From Phaeobacter sp. 11ANDIMAR09 (GTDB taxonomy: Bacteria; Pseudomonadota; Alphaproteobacteria; Rhodobacterales; Rhodobacteraceae), in assembly GCF_001294455.1 (NCBI RefSeq), contig NZ_LIKT01000005.1, forward strand, positions 62,001 to 126,000: a stretch of DNA of 64,000 nucleotides. The letters run 5' to 3'. Below are positions 17,174 to 26,401 of the stretch, in pieces (position 1 is the stretch's first letter; each line of letters begins with the position of its first letter). A program made the position numbers and the translations under genes. The notes beneath the pieces are model-generated. The model was given only the letters and a program-made list of their open reading frames with translations. It had not been told where the DNA came from and ran no database searches.

Positions 17174-17548
17174 ATGGACCTGATCGCACAGCTGGAGGCG
17201 GAACAAGTTGCCGCCCTGGGGAAAGACATCCCCGACTTCAAAGCCGGTGACACCATCCGTGTTGGCTTTAAAGTAACCGAAGGTTCGCGTTCGCGCGTTC
17301 AGAACTACGAAGGCGTCTGCATCAGCCGTAAAAACGGCTCGAGCATCTCGGGTTCCTTCACCGTTCGCAAGATTTCTTTTGGTGAAGGCGTGGAACGTGT
17401 GTTCCCACTGCATTCCACCAATATCGACAGCATCACCGTTGTGCGTCGTGGCCGCGTGCGTCGCGCCAAGCTGTACTACCTGCGCGCCCTGCGCGGTAAG
17501 TCCGCACGTATCCGTGAAGATGCAAACTACAAAGCCAAAAAAGCCTAA
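17174..17548 (+). CDS. rplS: 50S ribosomal protein L19
   Basis: L19 (124 residues) lies at the 30S-50S interface. It begins [11 protein letters not shown] and has [20 protein letters not shown] and [20 protein letters not shown] as family hallmarks. AGGAG precedes the ATG. The 280-base leader holds a small perfect hairpin TCGTGG-AAAA-CCACGA at 17138-17153 just before the ribosome-binding site, a possible target of autoregulation. rpmE follows after 11 bases. Confidence 0.97.
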   Translation: MDLIAQLEAEQVAALGKDIPDFKAGDTIRVGFKVTEGSRSRVQNYEGVCISRKNGSSISGSFTVRKISFGEGVERVFPLHSTNIDSITVVRRGRVRRAKLYYLRALRGKSARIREDANYKAKKA

Positions 17549-17559
17549 GGAGCGGTATC

Positions 17560-17781
17560 ATGAAAAAGGATATTCACCCCGATTATCACTTCATCGACGT
17601 CAAAATGACCGATGGCACCGTTCTGAAGATGCGCTCCACCTGGGGCAAAGAAGGCGACCAGATGGCGCTGGACATCGACCCCACAGTGCACCCTGCCTGG
17701 ACCGGTGGTAACACCCGTCTGATGGATGCCGGCGGCCGCGTCTCCAAGTTCAAAAAGAAATACGAAGGCCTGGGCTTCTAA
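17560..17781 (+). CDS. rpmE: 50S ribosomal protein L31
   Basis: A 73-residue L31 beginning [16 protein letters not shown]. It lacks the CxxC zinc cysteines, so it is the zinc-free form normal for alphaproteobacteria, while the region [15 protein letters not shown] keeps the family shape. It shares an operon with rplS and is followed by a strong terminator. Confidence 0.96.
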   Translation: MKKDIHPDYHFIDVKMTDGTVLKMRSTWGKEGDQMALDIDPTVHPAWTGGNTRLMDAGGRVSKFKKKYEGLGF

Positions 17782-17803
17782 GCATCCCACCCTTGTGGTT
17801 TCG

Positions 17804-17835
17804 AAATGCCGCTCCCTCGGGGGCGGCATTTTTTG
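17804..17835 (+). terminator. terminator of the rplS-rpmE operon
   Basis: AAATGCCGC (17804-17812) pairs with GCGGCATTT around a CCC/GGG-extended loop and is followed by TTTT. It lies 23 bases past the rpmE stop. Confidence 0.85.
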
Positions 17836-18004
17836 TTGTGGGCTTGGGATCGTCAGGCAAGCAGCGGGCCTGTCAAATGCAACTGATACAGAGCCTAACT
17901 TGGGCCAATCCGGCAATTTGCATGCTTTTCATTGATTCGCGCCGTCTCTATAGTCGGCCTCAACGAAGGGCGCGAGCAGCGCAGCGAACCAAAGGGACCA
18001 TAAG

Positions 18005-18814
18005 ATGGCGCATATCATAGTCGTCGGCAACGAAAAGGGCGGCGCAGGGAAATCCACCGTCTCGATCCATGTGGCGACAACCCTGGCCCGGCTTGGCCAC
18101 AAGATCGCCGTGCTGGATCTGGATCTGCGGCAGCGCTCGCTGGGGCGCTATATTGAAAACCGCAAGGAGTTCATGGGGAAGGCCGCACTTGATCTGCCCC
18201 TGATCGACCTGCATGAACTGCCCGAAATTGATCCCGACAGCCTGCAGCCCGGTGAAAACATCTATGACCACCGGCTGTCTGCCGCCGTCTCCAGCCTGGA
18301 GCCGGACAATGACTTCATCCTGATTGACTGTCCCGGTTCACATACCCGCCTCAGCCAGGTGGCGCATTCACTGGCCGACACATTGATCACGCCGCTGAAC
18401 GACAGTTTTGTCGATTTTGACCTGCTGGCCCATACCGATCAGAAGGGCGAGAAAATCACCGGCCCCTCAGTCTATTCTGAGATGGTCTGGAACGCCCGCC
18501 AGCTGCGCGCCCAAGCGGGACTGAAACCCATCGACTGGGTAGTGATCCGCAACCGGGTCGGCACCCAGCGCATGGTCAACAAGGAAAAGATGGAACGCGC
18601 CATCAACATGCTGTCCAAGCGCATTGGCTTTCGTGTCGCCCCCGGCTTCTCTGAGCGAGTGATTTTCCGCGAACTGTTCCCCCGCGGACTGACCCTGCTG
18701 GACCTCAAGGATATCGGCATCAAGCAGCTGAACATCTCCAATATCGCCGCCCGTCAGGAGCTGCGCGACATGATGAAGGCGCTCAACCTTCCTGGCGTCG
18801 AAATCGACATCTAG
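18005..18814 (+). CDS. mipZ: division-plane positioning ATPase MipZ
   Basis: ParA-superfamily ATPase (269 residues) that forms gradients with ParB and keeps FtsZ at midcell in alphaproteobacteria. The deviant Walker A NEKGGAGKST is at 9-18, DLDLRQRSLGRYIENR follows, and DFILIDCPGSHTRLSQVAHS gives the Walker B/switch region. PLNDSFVDFDLL and the length match Caulobacter-type MipZ rather than ParA. It is monocistronic, with a TATAGT -10-like hexamer at 17949-17954. Confidence 0.93.
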   Translation: MAHIIVVGNEKGGAGKSTVSIHVATTLARLGHKIAVLDLDLRQRSLGRYIENRKEFMGKAALDLPLIDLHELPEIDPDSLQPGENIYDHRLSAAVSSLEPDNDFILIDCPGSHTRLSQVAHSLADTLITPLNDSFVDFDLLAHTDQKGEKITGPSVYSEMVWNARQLRAQAGLKPIDWVVIRNRVGTQRMVNKEKMERAINMLSKRIGFRVAPGFSERVIFRELFPRGLTLLDLKDIGIKQLNISNIAARQELRDMMKALNLPGVEIDI

Positions 18815-18853
18815 CCCCAGCCTCGCGGATCAAATCCCATGGGGTTTTAGGCT

Positions 18854-20104
18854 CTAATCCTCGGCATAAGGGGTGAGATCTGGCGACATTCCATGGGGCC
18901 GATAGACAGTGTAAAGCTCAAGCGGCTCAGCCACGCCGCGCAGCATGTAGCGCCCCAAGGACACGATGTCATGCGCATCCCCCACGATGGCCTGTTGCAC
19001 GATCTGGGAGAAGATCAGGTTCTGCCCAACTGACCGATGCATCCCGGCAATCCGCGCTGTCTGGTTCACCGCCGGGCCGATCACGGTGAAATCCAGCCGG
19101 TTCTCAGCCCCGATATTGCCATAGAGGATCGGCCCCGCATGCAGGGCCAATGTCCAATCGGTGACGGGCAGCCCCTGAGCCCGGCGCTCTTCGTTGCGCA
19201 ATCCGATGTTGCGGCAAAGCTCAGCCGCAGCTGCAAGGGCCGCTTGGGCGTCCCTTTCGATACTGCCCAGATTGAACATCACCAACATGCCATCGCCAAG
19301 GAATTTAAGGATATTGCCGCCATGGTCCTGGGTGGCGGCCACGGCGATGCCAAAGTAGTCGTTCAGCATCTCGATCAGCTCTTGCCCCGGCAGATCTCCG
19401 GCGAGGCTGGTAAAGCCCTTGAGGTCAAACAGGCCAATCACCGCGTCAATCTCGGTCGACGAACCGCGCTGGAATTCTCCAGATAGCACCCGCTGTCCGG
19501 GGTCTCGCCCCAGGTAGGTTTGCAGCAGATCACTGGCCATCTGCCGGTTCGACATGGATTTAAGCGCCAGGCCCAAAATCGGATAGAGCGACTGAATGAG
19601 GGCGCGATCTTCGGCCGAGAACCCTGTCGGGCTATCCGAGGTCCAGGAGGTCAGAACTCCCTCGGAGGGGGCATTGGGGTCAACAGCAGAATCATCATCG
19701 GTAAAGCGCAGCGTCAGCGCAAAATACTCTGTGGCTCCACGCTCTCTCAGCTCTTCCAGCAGCGGAAACCGCAGCGGCTCGTTCCCAGTAAGATCCAGCT
19801 GTAGGCGGTCTAACCCCTGCTCGAGCATCTGGTAAAATGGACTTCTGAGCCAGGCCTCCCGCGGGGTTTCACGGCGCTCGTAATGCTCGTGACTGATGCC
19901 GTCAGAGCGTGTCCAGTTGTAGCCGATGCCACCAAATTTGGGATGAAAGGCCCGTTGCGCCAGATGAAACCGCCAAAGCGGCACCCCCATTTCAACCAGC
20001 TTTTCACAGAAGGTGTTGAGCAGATCCTGACGCCCAGTGCTGCGCAGCCCTTTGTCAATAAGCCAGGGAACCAGCGCCGCCGCTCTTGCGTCCATGCATT
20101 CCAT
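18854..20104 (-). CDS. class III adenylate/guanylate cyclase
   Basis: A 416-residue soluble protein. The N-terminal half (1-200) is a ligand-sensing region of unknown type with RFHLAQRAFHPKFGG. The catalytic domain runs about 218-400: metal aspartates D227 (in GLFDLKGFTSL) and D271 (in KFLGDGMLVMF), and the later HAGPILYGNIGAENRLDFT and GPAVNQTARI give the transition-state and dimer elements. It probably makes cAMP. An alternative ATG at 20095 removes three residues. It converges on mipZ. Confidence 0.85.
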   Translation of the reverse strand: MECMDARAAALVPWLIDKGLRSTGRQDLLNTFCEKLVEMGVPLWRFHLAQRAFHPKFGGIGYNWTRSDGISHEHYERRETPREAWLRSPFYQMLEQGLDRLQLDLTGNEPLRFPLLEELRERGATEYFALTLRFTDDDSAVDPNAPSEGVLTSWTSDSPTGFSAEDRALIQSLYPILGLALKSMSNRQMASDLLQTYLGRDPGQRVLSGEFQRGSSTEIDAVIGLFDLKGFTSLAGDLPGQELIEMLNDYFGIAVAATQDHGGNILKFLGDGMLVMFNLGSIERDAQAALAAAAELCRNIGLRNEERRAQGLPVTDWTLALHAGPILYGNIGAENRLDFTVIGPAVNQTARIAGMHRSVGQNLIFSQIVQQAIVGDAHDIVSLGRYMLRGVAEPLELYTVYRPHGMSPDLTPYAED

Positions 20105-20159
20105 CTCTGCCCTGCCTTTCCTGCCCCGACCCTGGGCACCTTTCTCAGCCCTGGTCCAG

Positions 20160-20612
20160 TCACCTAGATGCGGGCTCTTCTATTCCTGCCAGCTGTCGCA
20201 GCATTCGGCGCAGCATCGCCACTTCTTCCGGCGTAAAGCGCTCTACAATCTGCGCATCATAGCTCTGCGCCTGGCTTCGCAGATCACGATAGGCGGCTTC
20301 GCCGGCCGGGGTAAGCCGCAAATGTTCTGAACGCCGGTCCTTTTCATCACGGCTGCGCGAAACGAATCGGCGTTCCGCCAATTTGGCCACAGCTCGGCTG
20401 ATTTTGGTTTTGTGGATCTTGGCCCGATCGCCAATATCTTTGGCTGTCATCTGGCCAAAGATCCCCAAATGAAACAGCACCCGCCACTCGTTGCGCAGCA
20501 TACCATAGCGATTCTTGTAATGGGCCTGAAACTCCAGCGAGGAATCCTCGGCTGCGCGGTTCAATAAAAAGGGCAAAAAATCCTGCAGCGAAAAATCATC
20601 TTTTTCAGTCAT
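20160..20612 (-). CDS. MarR-family regulator of the homogentisate genes
   Basis: A 150-residue MarR winged-helix protein starting [19 protein letters not shown]. The recognition segment is [21 protein letters not shown], split here as [12 protein letters not shown] and [12 protein letters not shown], with wing [18 protein letters not shown]. It is divergent from hmgA, with 70 bases between starts and a palindrome in the gap, so it most likely represses hmgA. The longer frame to 20690 would cover that site and is rejected. Confidence 0.88.
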   Translation of the reverse strand: MTEKDDFSLQDFLPFLLNRAAEDSSLEFQAHYKNRYGMLRNEWRVLFHLGIFGQMTAKDIGDRAKIHKTKISRAVAKLAERRFVSRSRDEKDRRSEHLRLTPAGEAAYRDLRSQAQSYDAQIVERFTPEEVAMLRRMLRQLAGIEEPASR

Positions 20613-20632
20613 GGGGCTCTCCTTTTCCTTGT

Positions 20633-20650
20633 TAGTTACAAAATCAACTA
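20633..20650. promoter_or_regulatory. MarR-type operator between the regulator and hmgA
   Basis: TAGTT-ACAAAATC-AACTA: perfect arms TAGTT and AACTA with an 8-base spacer, AT-rich, centred between the divergent starts at 20612 and 20683. Size and symmetry fit MarR sites. Confidence 0.6.
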
Positions 20651-20682
20651 TTAATTCCGCAAGCAGAAAAGGAGCGCGCGAT

Positions 20683-22038
20683 ATGAACAAAGCTGCTGAT
20701 CCACAGGAAATGATCCAGGCCCCCTCTCTTGCCGGCCCGCACGAAGGCTATATGCCCGGCTTTGGCAATGACTTTGAATCCGAGGTGCTGCCAGGGGCCA
20801 TGCCGCAGGGCATGAATAGCCCGCAGAAATGTAACTACGGTCTTTACGGCGAGCAGCTCTCCGGCACCGCCTTTACCGCCGATCCCCCCGAACGTACCTG
20901 GTGCTACCGCATCCGCCCCAGCGTAAAACATTCGCATCGCTATACCAAGATCGACCTGCCCTATTGGAAATCCGCGCCCCACGTCGATCCAGATGTCGCC
21001 AGCCTCGGCCAGTATCGCTGGGATCCGGTAGCTCATGATGGCGCCGCTCTGACCTGGCTCACCGGCATGAAGACCATGACCACCGCGGGCGATGTGAATA
21101 CTCAGGTGGGTATGGCCAGCCATGTCTATCTGGTGACAGAGAGCATGCAGGACGCCTATTTCTTCTCGGCTGATTCGGAACTGCTGGTGGTGCCACAGGA
21201 AGGCCGCCTACGCTTTGCTACCGAGCTGGGTATCATTGATCTGGAGCCACAGGAGATTGCCATTATCCCCCGTGGCCTTGTCTACCGGGTTGAGGTTCTG
21301 GAAGGTCCCGCCCGTGGCTTCGTCTGCGAAAACTACGGTCAAAAGTTTGAGTTGCCGGGCCGTGGCCCCATCGGCGCCAATTGCATGGCCAATCCGCGCG
21401 ACTTCAAGGCCCCCGTGGCGGCCTATGAGGATCGCGAAGTGCCCTCAACCGTGACCGTCAAATGGTGTGGACAGTTCCATGAGACCAAGATTGATCAGTC
21501 GCCGCTGGATGTTGTGGCCTGGCACGGCAATTACGCGCCCTACAAATATGACCTAAAGACCTATTGTCCGGTTGGGGCCATCCTGTTTGACCACCCGGAT
21601 CCTTCGATCTTTACCGTGCTCACGGCGCCCTCCGGCGTGCCGGGCACCGCCAATATCGACTTTGTGCTGTTTCGTGATCGTTGGATGGTGGCAGAAAACA
21701 CCTTCCGCCCGCCCTGGTATCACAAGAACATCATGTCCGAGATGATGGGCAATATCTATGGGCAATATGATGCCAAGCCAAAGGGGTTTGTGCCTGGTGG
21801 CATGTCACTGCACAATATGATGATCCCGCATGGACCCGACAAGAATGCCTTTGAGGGGGCATCGAATTCGAACCTCGGGCCGGAGAAGTTGGAAAACACC
21901 ATGTCCTTCATGTTCGAGACCCGGTTCCCGCAGCACCTGACCGAATTTGCCGCCAAGGAGGCGCCGCTGCAGGATGACTATATCGATTGCTGGAGTGACA
22001 TCGAGAAGAAGTTCGACGGCACACCTGGTATGAAATAA
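20683..22038 (+). CDS. hmgA: homogentisate 1,2-dioxygenase
   Basis: Iron(II) ring-cleaving enzyme (451 residues) converting homogentisate to maleylacetoacetate. Diagnostic segments are [35 protein letters not shown] and the iron-ligand regions [14 protein letters not shown] (His and Glu) and NMMIPHGPD (His). The ATG at 20683 has AAAAGGAG and a MNKAADPQE leader. First gene of the catabolic operon; a GGGGGCGCTGCCCCC palindrome follows the stop. Confidence 0.97.
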   Translation: MNKAADPQEMIQAPSLAGPHEGYMPGFGNDFESEVLPGAMPQGMNSPQKCNYGLYGEQLSGTAFTADPPERTWCYRIRPSVKHSHRYTKIDLPYWKSAPHVDPDVASLGQYRWDPVAHDGAALTWLTGMKTMTTAGDVNTQVGMASHVYLVTESMQDAYFFSADSELLVVPQEGRLRFATELGIIDLEPQEIAIIPRGLVYRVEVLEGPARGFVCENYGQKFELPGRGPIGANCMANPRDFKAPVAAYEDREVPSTVTVKWCGQFHETKIDQSPLDVVAWHGNYAPYKYDLKTYCPVGAILFDHPDPSIFTVLTAPSGVPGTANIDFVLFRDRWMVAENTFRPPWYHKNIMSEMMGNIYGQYDAKPKGFVPGGMSLHNMMIPHGPDKNAFEGASNSNLGPEKLENTMSFMFETRFPQHLTEFAAKEAPLQDDYIDCWSDIEKKFDGTPGMK

Positions 22039-22052
22039 CAAAGAGATAAGAC

Positions 22053-22110
22053 GGGGGCGCTGCCCCCTCTGGGCCTCAAATGGCCCATTCACCCCCGGAA
22101 TATTTTCCGG
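22053..22110. repeat. intergenic palindrome cluster after hmgA
   Basis: GGGGGC-GCT-GCCCCC (22053-22067), then GGGCC/GGCCC, then CCGGAA-TATT-TTCCGG (22095-22110). The stretch ACCCCCGGAATATTTTCCGG looks like an extragenic element I have seen in other Rhodobacterales sequences; this is recollection, not a search. The first palindrome recurs at 23438. Confidence 0.6.
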
Positions 22111-22156
22111 AAAGATGATAATGAGGCCGCAAGTGCCTCGCATGATTGGAGGCACT

Positions 22157-23416
22157 ATGCCGCTTCTGAAATCCTGGGTTGCTTCGGCCAATGACGCCGC
22201 ACATCCTTTTCCGCTGAACAACCTGCCCTATGGGGTTTTCTCCACCGACGACAGCGATCCGCGCTGTGGTGTGGCGATTGGCGATATGATCCTGGACTGT
22301 CAGGCCGCTGAAGAAGCAGGCCTTTTGCAGCTGGCGGATTACCCGCTGTTTGAAGTGCCGTTTTGGAACGAAATGATGGAAGAGGGCCCTGCAGTTTGGG
22401 CCGCCCTGCGCGCCCGTTTGACAGCGTTGCTGGCTGAAGGTGCTGCTGAGCAGGCCAAGGTAGAGCCCCTGTTGGTTGCCCAGGCGAATGCCGAGTTGCA
22501 CATGCCAATGGCCGTGGCAGAATACACCGACTTCTATGCCGGCATGCAGCACGCTAAAAACATGGGCGCAATCCTGCGTGGCTCGCCGGATCTGCCAGCC
22601 AACTGGCTGCATATACCGATCGGTTATAATGGCCGCGCCTCTTCGGTTGTGGTCTCGGGCACCGAGATCCATCGCCCCAATGGGCAGACCAAGGCGCCGG
22701 ATGCTGAGATGCCATCCTTTGGTCCGACAAAACGTCTGGATATCGAGCTGGAGATGGGCGCAATTGTCGGCACCGGGTCCGAGTTTGGCCAGCCGATCAC
22801 CGTGGATGAAGCCGATGCCATGATCTTTGGCTATGTGCTGCTGAATGACTGGTCGGCCCGCGACATCCAGGGCTGGGAATATCAGCCCCTGGGGCCGTTT
22901 CAGGGCAAGGCCTTTGGCACCTCAATCTCTCCCTGGATCGTGACCGCTGCGGCGCTGGAAAGCTTTCGGGCGCCAACCCCTGCGCGTGAAAAAGAACTGC
23001 TGCCCTATCTGGATGGCAGCAAGGACGGATTGTATGACATCGAGTTGGAAGTTCTGATGCAGCCTGAAGGGGCGCCTGCGGCCACCTCAGTCTCCAAGAC
23101 CAACTACAACCGGATGTATTATTCTGCGGCTGAGCAGCTGTGCCACCACGCCATTGGCGGCTGTGAGATGAACACCGGGGATCTTTTGGGCTCGGGCACC
23201 ATTTCCGGGGCGGAGCGCTCTGAATATGGCTCCCTGATGGAGCTGAGCTGGGCCGGACGTGAGCCCTTTACGCTCGATACTGGCGAGAGCCGTGGCTTCA
23301 TTGAGGATGGCGATACCCTGACGCTGCGCGGCAATGCGCGCGGAGATGGTTTCACCATCGGCTTTGGCGATTGTGTGGGCAAGATCCTGCCCGCCAAAAC
23401 CTGGCCCGCAAAGTAA
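22157..23416 (+). CDS. fahA: fumarylacetoacetase
   Basis: Last enzyme of tyrosine catabolism: splits fumarylacetoacetate to fumarate and acetoacetate. 419 residues, starting MPLLKSWVASANDAAHPF. Family motifs are YTDFYAGMQHAKNMG (catalytic Asp and His), RPNGQTKAP, LDIELEMGAIVG and NDWSARDIQGWEYQPLGPF (split: NDWSARDIQGW, EYQPLGPF). TGGAGG precedes ATG 22157. It is the second gene of the operon. Also called hmgB. Confidence 0.96.
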   Translation: MPLLKSWVASANDAAHPFPLNNLPYGVFSTDDSDPRCGVAIGDMILDCQAAEEAGLLQLADYPLFEVPFWNEMMEEGPAVWAALRARLTALLAEGAAEQAKVEPLLVAQANAELHMPMAVAEYTDFYAGMQHAKNMGAILRGSPDLPANWLHIPIGYNGRASSVVVSGTEIHRPNGQTKAPDAEMPSFGPTKRLDIELEMGAIVGTGSEFGQPITVDEADAMIFGYVLLNDWSARDIQGWEYQPLGPFQGKAFGTSISPWIVTAAALESFRAPTPAREKELLPYLDGSKDGLYDIELEVLMQPEGAPAATSVSKTNYNRMYYSAAEQLCHHAIGGCEMNTGDLLGSGTISGAERSEYGSLMELSWAGREPFTLDTGESRGFIEDGDTLTLRGNARGDGFTIGFGDCVGKILPAKTWPAK

Positions 23417-23437
23417 GCAACAGACACTGATTATCAA

Positions 23438-23452
23438 GGGGGCGCTGCCCCC
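23438..23452. repeat. palindrome after fahA, same as after hmgA
   Basis: GGGGGC-GCT-GCCCCC, identical to 22053-22067. It sits in the short gap before the MBL gene, inside the operon, with no T run. Confidence 0.6.
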
Positions 23453-23477
23453 TTCGACCCGACAAAAGGATAGAGAC

Positions 23478-24428
23478 ATGGCCAAGGCATTTGCGTCCCA
23501 AGGGGACATGAGCGAAAAGAAAATCACCTTTGATGAGATCGGTGAGGGGCTGTATGCCTTTACAGCTGAAGGCGATCCCAACTCTGGTGTGATCATCGGT
23601 GATGATTCTGTGATGATCGTTGAGGCCCAGGCGACACCGCGTCTGGCCAACAAGGTGATCGAATGCGTGCGTTCCGTCACGGATAAGCCGATCACCCATG
23701 TGGTGCTGACCCACTACCATGCCGTGCGTGTTCTTGGGGCCTCGGCCTTCAACGCGCAGCAGGTGATCATGTCAAACGCCGCCTATAACATGGTGCTGGA
23801 ACGTGGCCAGGAAGACTGGGACAGCGAATTTCAGCGTTTCCCGCGCCTATTTGAGGGCCATGAGAGCATTCCCGGCCTGACCATGCCGACCACCACTTTC
23901 AGCGATGAAATGACCGTGTTCCTGGGCAAACGCCGGGTGAACATCAAGCAGATCGGTCGCGCCCATACGGCTGGGGACGCGGTGATCCATGTGCCGGATC
24001 AGAACGTCATGTTTACTGGCGATATCGTCGAAGATCACTCGGCCTGCTATTGTGGCGATGGGCATTTTGCCGATTGGGGTAATACCCTGGACAACATCAA
24101 AGCCTATGACGTGGACGCGATTGCGCCGGGTCGTGGTGGTGCCCTGGTGGGCAAAGAAGCGGTGAACCGCGCCATCGAGAGCACCCGTGACTTTGTGCAG
24201 AGCACCTATCTGCCCGCCGCCCGTGTGGCTGCACGTGGTGGTTCGCTGAAAGAAGCCTGGGATGCGGTGCGCGCCGAATGCGACCCCAAGTTTGCGGACT
24301 ATGCCATCTACGAGCACTGCCTGCCCTTCAACGTCGCCCGCGCCTATGACGAGGCCCGTGGCATTGCCCATCCGCGCATCTGGACCGCCGAGCGCGATCT
24401 GGAGATGTGGGCCGCCCTGCAAGGCTAA
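23478..24428 (+). CDS. metallo-beta-lactamase-fold protein with incomplete metal site
   Basis: A 316-residue MBL-fold protein. The HxHxDH motif is LTHYHAVRVLG: H79 and H81 are present, but the Asp and His of the second metal site are V83 and R84. H163 (GRAHTAGDAV) and D182 (MFTGDIVED) remain, so a one-metal or non-hydrolytic site is likely. It lies between fahA and the flavin hydroxylase on the same strand with AAAAGGA before its ATG, so a role in homogentisate or related aromatic catabolism is likely but unknown. MBL-fold thioesterases or lactonases are candidates. Confidence 0.8.
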   Translation: MAKAFASQGDMSEKKITFDEIGEGLYAFTAEGDPNSGVIIGDDSVMIVEAQATPRLANKVIECVRSVTDKPITHVVLTHYHAVRVLGASAFNAQQVIMSNAAYNMVLERGQEDWDSEFQRFPRLFEGHESIPGLTMPTTTFSDEMTVFLGKRRVNIKQIGRAHTAGDAVIHVPDQNVMFTGDIVEDHSACYCGDGHFADWGNTLDNIKAYDVDAIAPGRGGALVGKEAVNRAIESTRDFVQSTYLPAARVAARGGSLKEAWDAVRAECDPKFADYAIYEHCLPFNVARAYDEARGIAHPRIWTAERDLEMWAALQG

Positions 24429-24440
24429 CTGCCTCTGATC

Positions 24441-24476
24441 CCCCTGTGTGCTGATCTAGAACAAGGCGCACAGGGG
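24441..24476 (+). terminator. hairpin between MBL and flavin-hydroxylase genes
   Basis: CCCCTGTGTGC pairs with GCGCACAGGGG with one G-T wobble, loop 14 bases, 12 bases past the MBL stop. No T run, so weak or partial termination, or mRNA stabilisation. Confidence 0.45.
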
Positions 24477-24562
24477 CCAGAACACACTTAATTGGACTGC
24501 ATTGGCGCTACTCGAGGCAGTGGTTTCGATACCTGCGCCCGAAATCAGGAGGAGATGACCCC

Positions 24563-26185
24563 ATGTTTGACGATCGCTACACGCTCGCTTACAAACGCTA
24601 CCCCTACAAGAAATCCCCCGATCAGGACACCAGCACCCCAGTGCGCCACCCCGTCGTGGTGATGGGCGGCGGCCCAATTGGCATTGCCACCGCGCTGGAC
24701 CTGGGGTTGCAGGGCATTCCGACTCTTGTGCTGGATGACCACGAAGGTGTCGGCATGGGGTCGCGCGCCATTTGTTTTGCCAAGCGCTGCCTTGAGGTTG
24801 CTGACCGCTATGGCTGCGGCGAGCCGATGTTGGACAAGGGTGTTGTCTGGAATGTCGGCAAGGTCTTTCACAAGGACGATCAGGTCTTTGAGTTCAACCT
24901 ACTGCCCGAAGAGGGCCACAAGTACCCCGCCTTTATCAACATGCAGCAGCCCTATTACGAGAGCTTCCAGCTGGACCGCTTTGAAGAGCTGCAGGCCCAG
25001 GGTGCCCCCATCGAGATCCGCGGCAAGAACCGCATCGACAATGTCGAGGTAAAAGACGACCACGTTGTGTTGACGATCTCGACCCCAGATGGCGCATACA
25101 AGCTGGAAGCCGACTGGCTGGTGGGCTGTGATGGTGCCTCCTCGCCGCTGCGCGAGATGCTGGGCTATGATTTCACCGGCAAGGTTTTCCAGGACAGCTT
25201 CCTGATTGCCGATATCAAGATGAAGGGCGATGTCGATTTCCCGACTGAGCGCTGGTTCTGGTTTGAACCCTCGCATGGTGAAGGCGCCTCCATGTTGTTG
25301 CACCGCCAGCCTGACGATGTCTGGCGTGTCGACTTCCAGATCGGCTGGGATGTGGACCGCAAGGAAGAGATGAAAGAGGAAAACATCCGCCGTCGTCTTG
25401 ATGCTTTTCTGAAGGGCGTCGAATATGACATGGTCTGGTCCTCGATCTATACCTTCCAGTGCAAACGCATGGAGAGCTTCCGCCATGGTCGCGTCTTCTT
25501 TGCTGGCGATGCTGCGCATCAGGTTTCCCCCTTTGGCGCTCGCGGTGCCAACTCGGGCATCCAGGATGTGGACAACCTGGGCTGGAAGCTGGGGCTGGTG
25601 ATGGCCGGAAAGGCCCCCGACAGCCTGCTAGACAGCTACAATTACGAGCGCATCCATGGTGCCGATGAGAACATCCTGAATTCCACCCGTTCGACTGATT
25701 TCATCACGCCAAAATCAAAGATGTCGACCCTTCTGCGGGATTCGGTTCTGGCCCTGTCCGAACACTATGAGTTTGCCCGTCCGATGGTGAACTCGGGTCG
25801 CCTTTCAGTGCCCTGCACCTATGATGGCTCGCCGCTGAACTCCGCCGATGCGCTGGACGGCCCCGCCCGCACCCGGCCGGGCTCCCCCTGCCCCGATGTG
25901 CCGCTGGGCGATGAATTCCTGCTCTCCAAACTGGGCAATGATTTCATCCTGCTGACGATTGACGCAGACGCCCCCGAGGAAGTCGAGGAAGATGGCGTCA
26001 CCGTCAAGCGCCTCGCTCTCTCGACCAAGGATGATCATTCCATGCTCCTGAAAGAGCGCTATCTCGGCGAGGCCGCCTCAGGCATCTATCTGATCCGCCC
26101 AGATCAGCACGTGGCTGCGCGCCGTGAAACCTTTGACGAGACCCAGGTCCGCGCTGCCATCCGCCGCGCAACCGGCAAGGAGTAA
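24563..26185 (+). CDS. FAD-dependent aromatic hydroxylase, MhaA/MhpA-like
   Basis: A 540-residue class A flavoprotein monooxygenase. VMGGGPIGIATALDLGL (about 33-49) binds the FAD ADP part, WLVGCDGASSPLRE is the DG motif, and FFAGDAAHQVSPFGARGANS (around 310-330) is the GD motif. A C-terminal thioredoxin-like domain follows. The next gene is a DUF2783 protein of 69 residues. In Pseudomonas putida, 3-hydroxyphenylacetate 6-hydroxylase is a flavoprotein (MhaA) plus a small coupling protein (MhaB) that makes homogentisate; the arrangement here is the same. Hence I infer 3-hydroxyphenylacetate to homogentisate. AGGAGGAG precedes the ATG. Confidence 0.82.
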   Translation: MFDDRYTLAYKRYPYKKSPDQDTSTPVRHPVVVMGGGPIGIATALDLGLQGIPTLVLDDHEGVGMGSRAICFAKRCLEVADRYGCGEPMLDKGVVWNVGKVFHKDDQVFEFNLLPEEGHKYPAFINMQQPYYESFQLDRFEELQAQGAPIEIRGKNRIDNVEVKDDHVVLTISTPDGAYKLEADWLVGCDGASSPLREMLGYDFTGKVFQDSFLIADIKMKGDVDFPTERWFWFEPSHGEGASMLLHRQPDDVWRVDFQIGWDVDRKEEMKEENIRRRLDAFLKGVEYDMVWSSIYTFQCKRMESFRHGRVFFAGDAAHQVSPFGARGANSGIQDVDNLGWKLGLVMAGKAPDSLLDSYNYERIHGADENILNSTRSTDFITPKSKMSTLLRDSVLALSEHYEFARPMVNSGRLSVPCTYDGSPLNSADALDGPARTRPGSPCPDVPLGDEFLLSKLGNDFILLTIDADAPEEVEEDGVTVKRLALSTKDDHSMLLKERYLGEAASGIYLIRPDQHVAARRETFDETQVRAAIRRATGKE

Positions 26186-26191
26186 CCGAGC

Positions 26192-26401
26192 ATGTCTGAT
26201 CTGATCCTGACCGCAAACATCAATGGCGTTGACGACTTTTACGCCGAACTGATTGCCACCCACGAAGGCCTCTCTGACGAGGACAGCCAGGCGCTCAACG
26301 CGCGTCTGGTGCTGGTGCTGGCGAACCACATTGGAGACCGCGCGATCCTGAAACAGGCGCTGGCTGCGGCCGCGCTCAAGACTGAGGAGACATCCGCATG
26401 A
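26192..26401 (+). CDS. DUF2783 protein, possible MhaB-like coupling protein
   Basis: A 69-residue acidic protein, MSDLILTANINGVDDFYAEL then helical LSDEDSQALNARLVLVLANH. It follows the flavin hydroxylase by 6 bases and overlaps the VOC gene by ATGA. Its size and place fit the small coupling component of MhaAB-type hydroxylases. Biochemical role inferred only. Confidence 0.75.
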   Translation: MSDLILTANINGVDDFYAELIATHEGLSDEDSQALNARLVLVLANHIGDRAILKQALAAAALKTEETSA

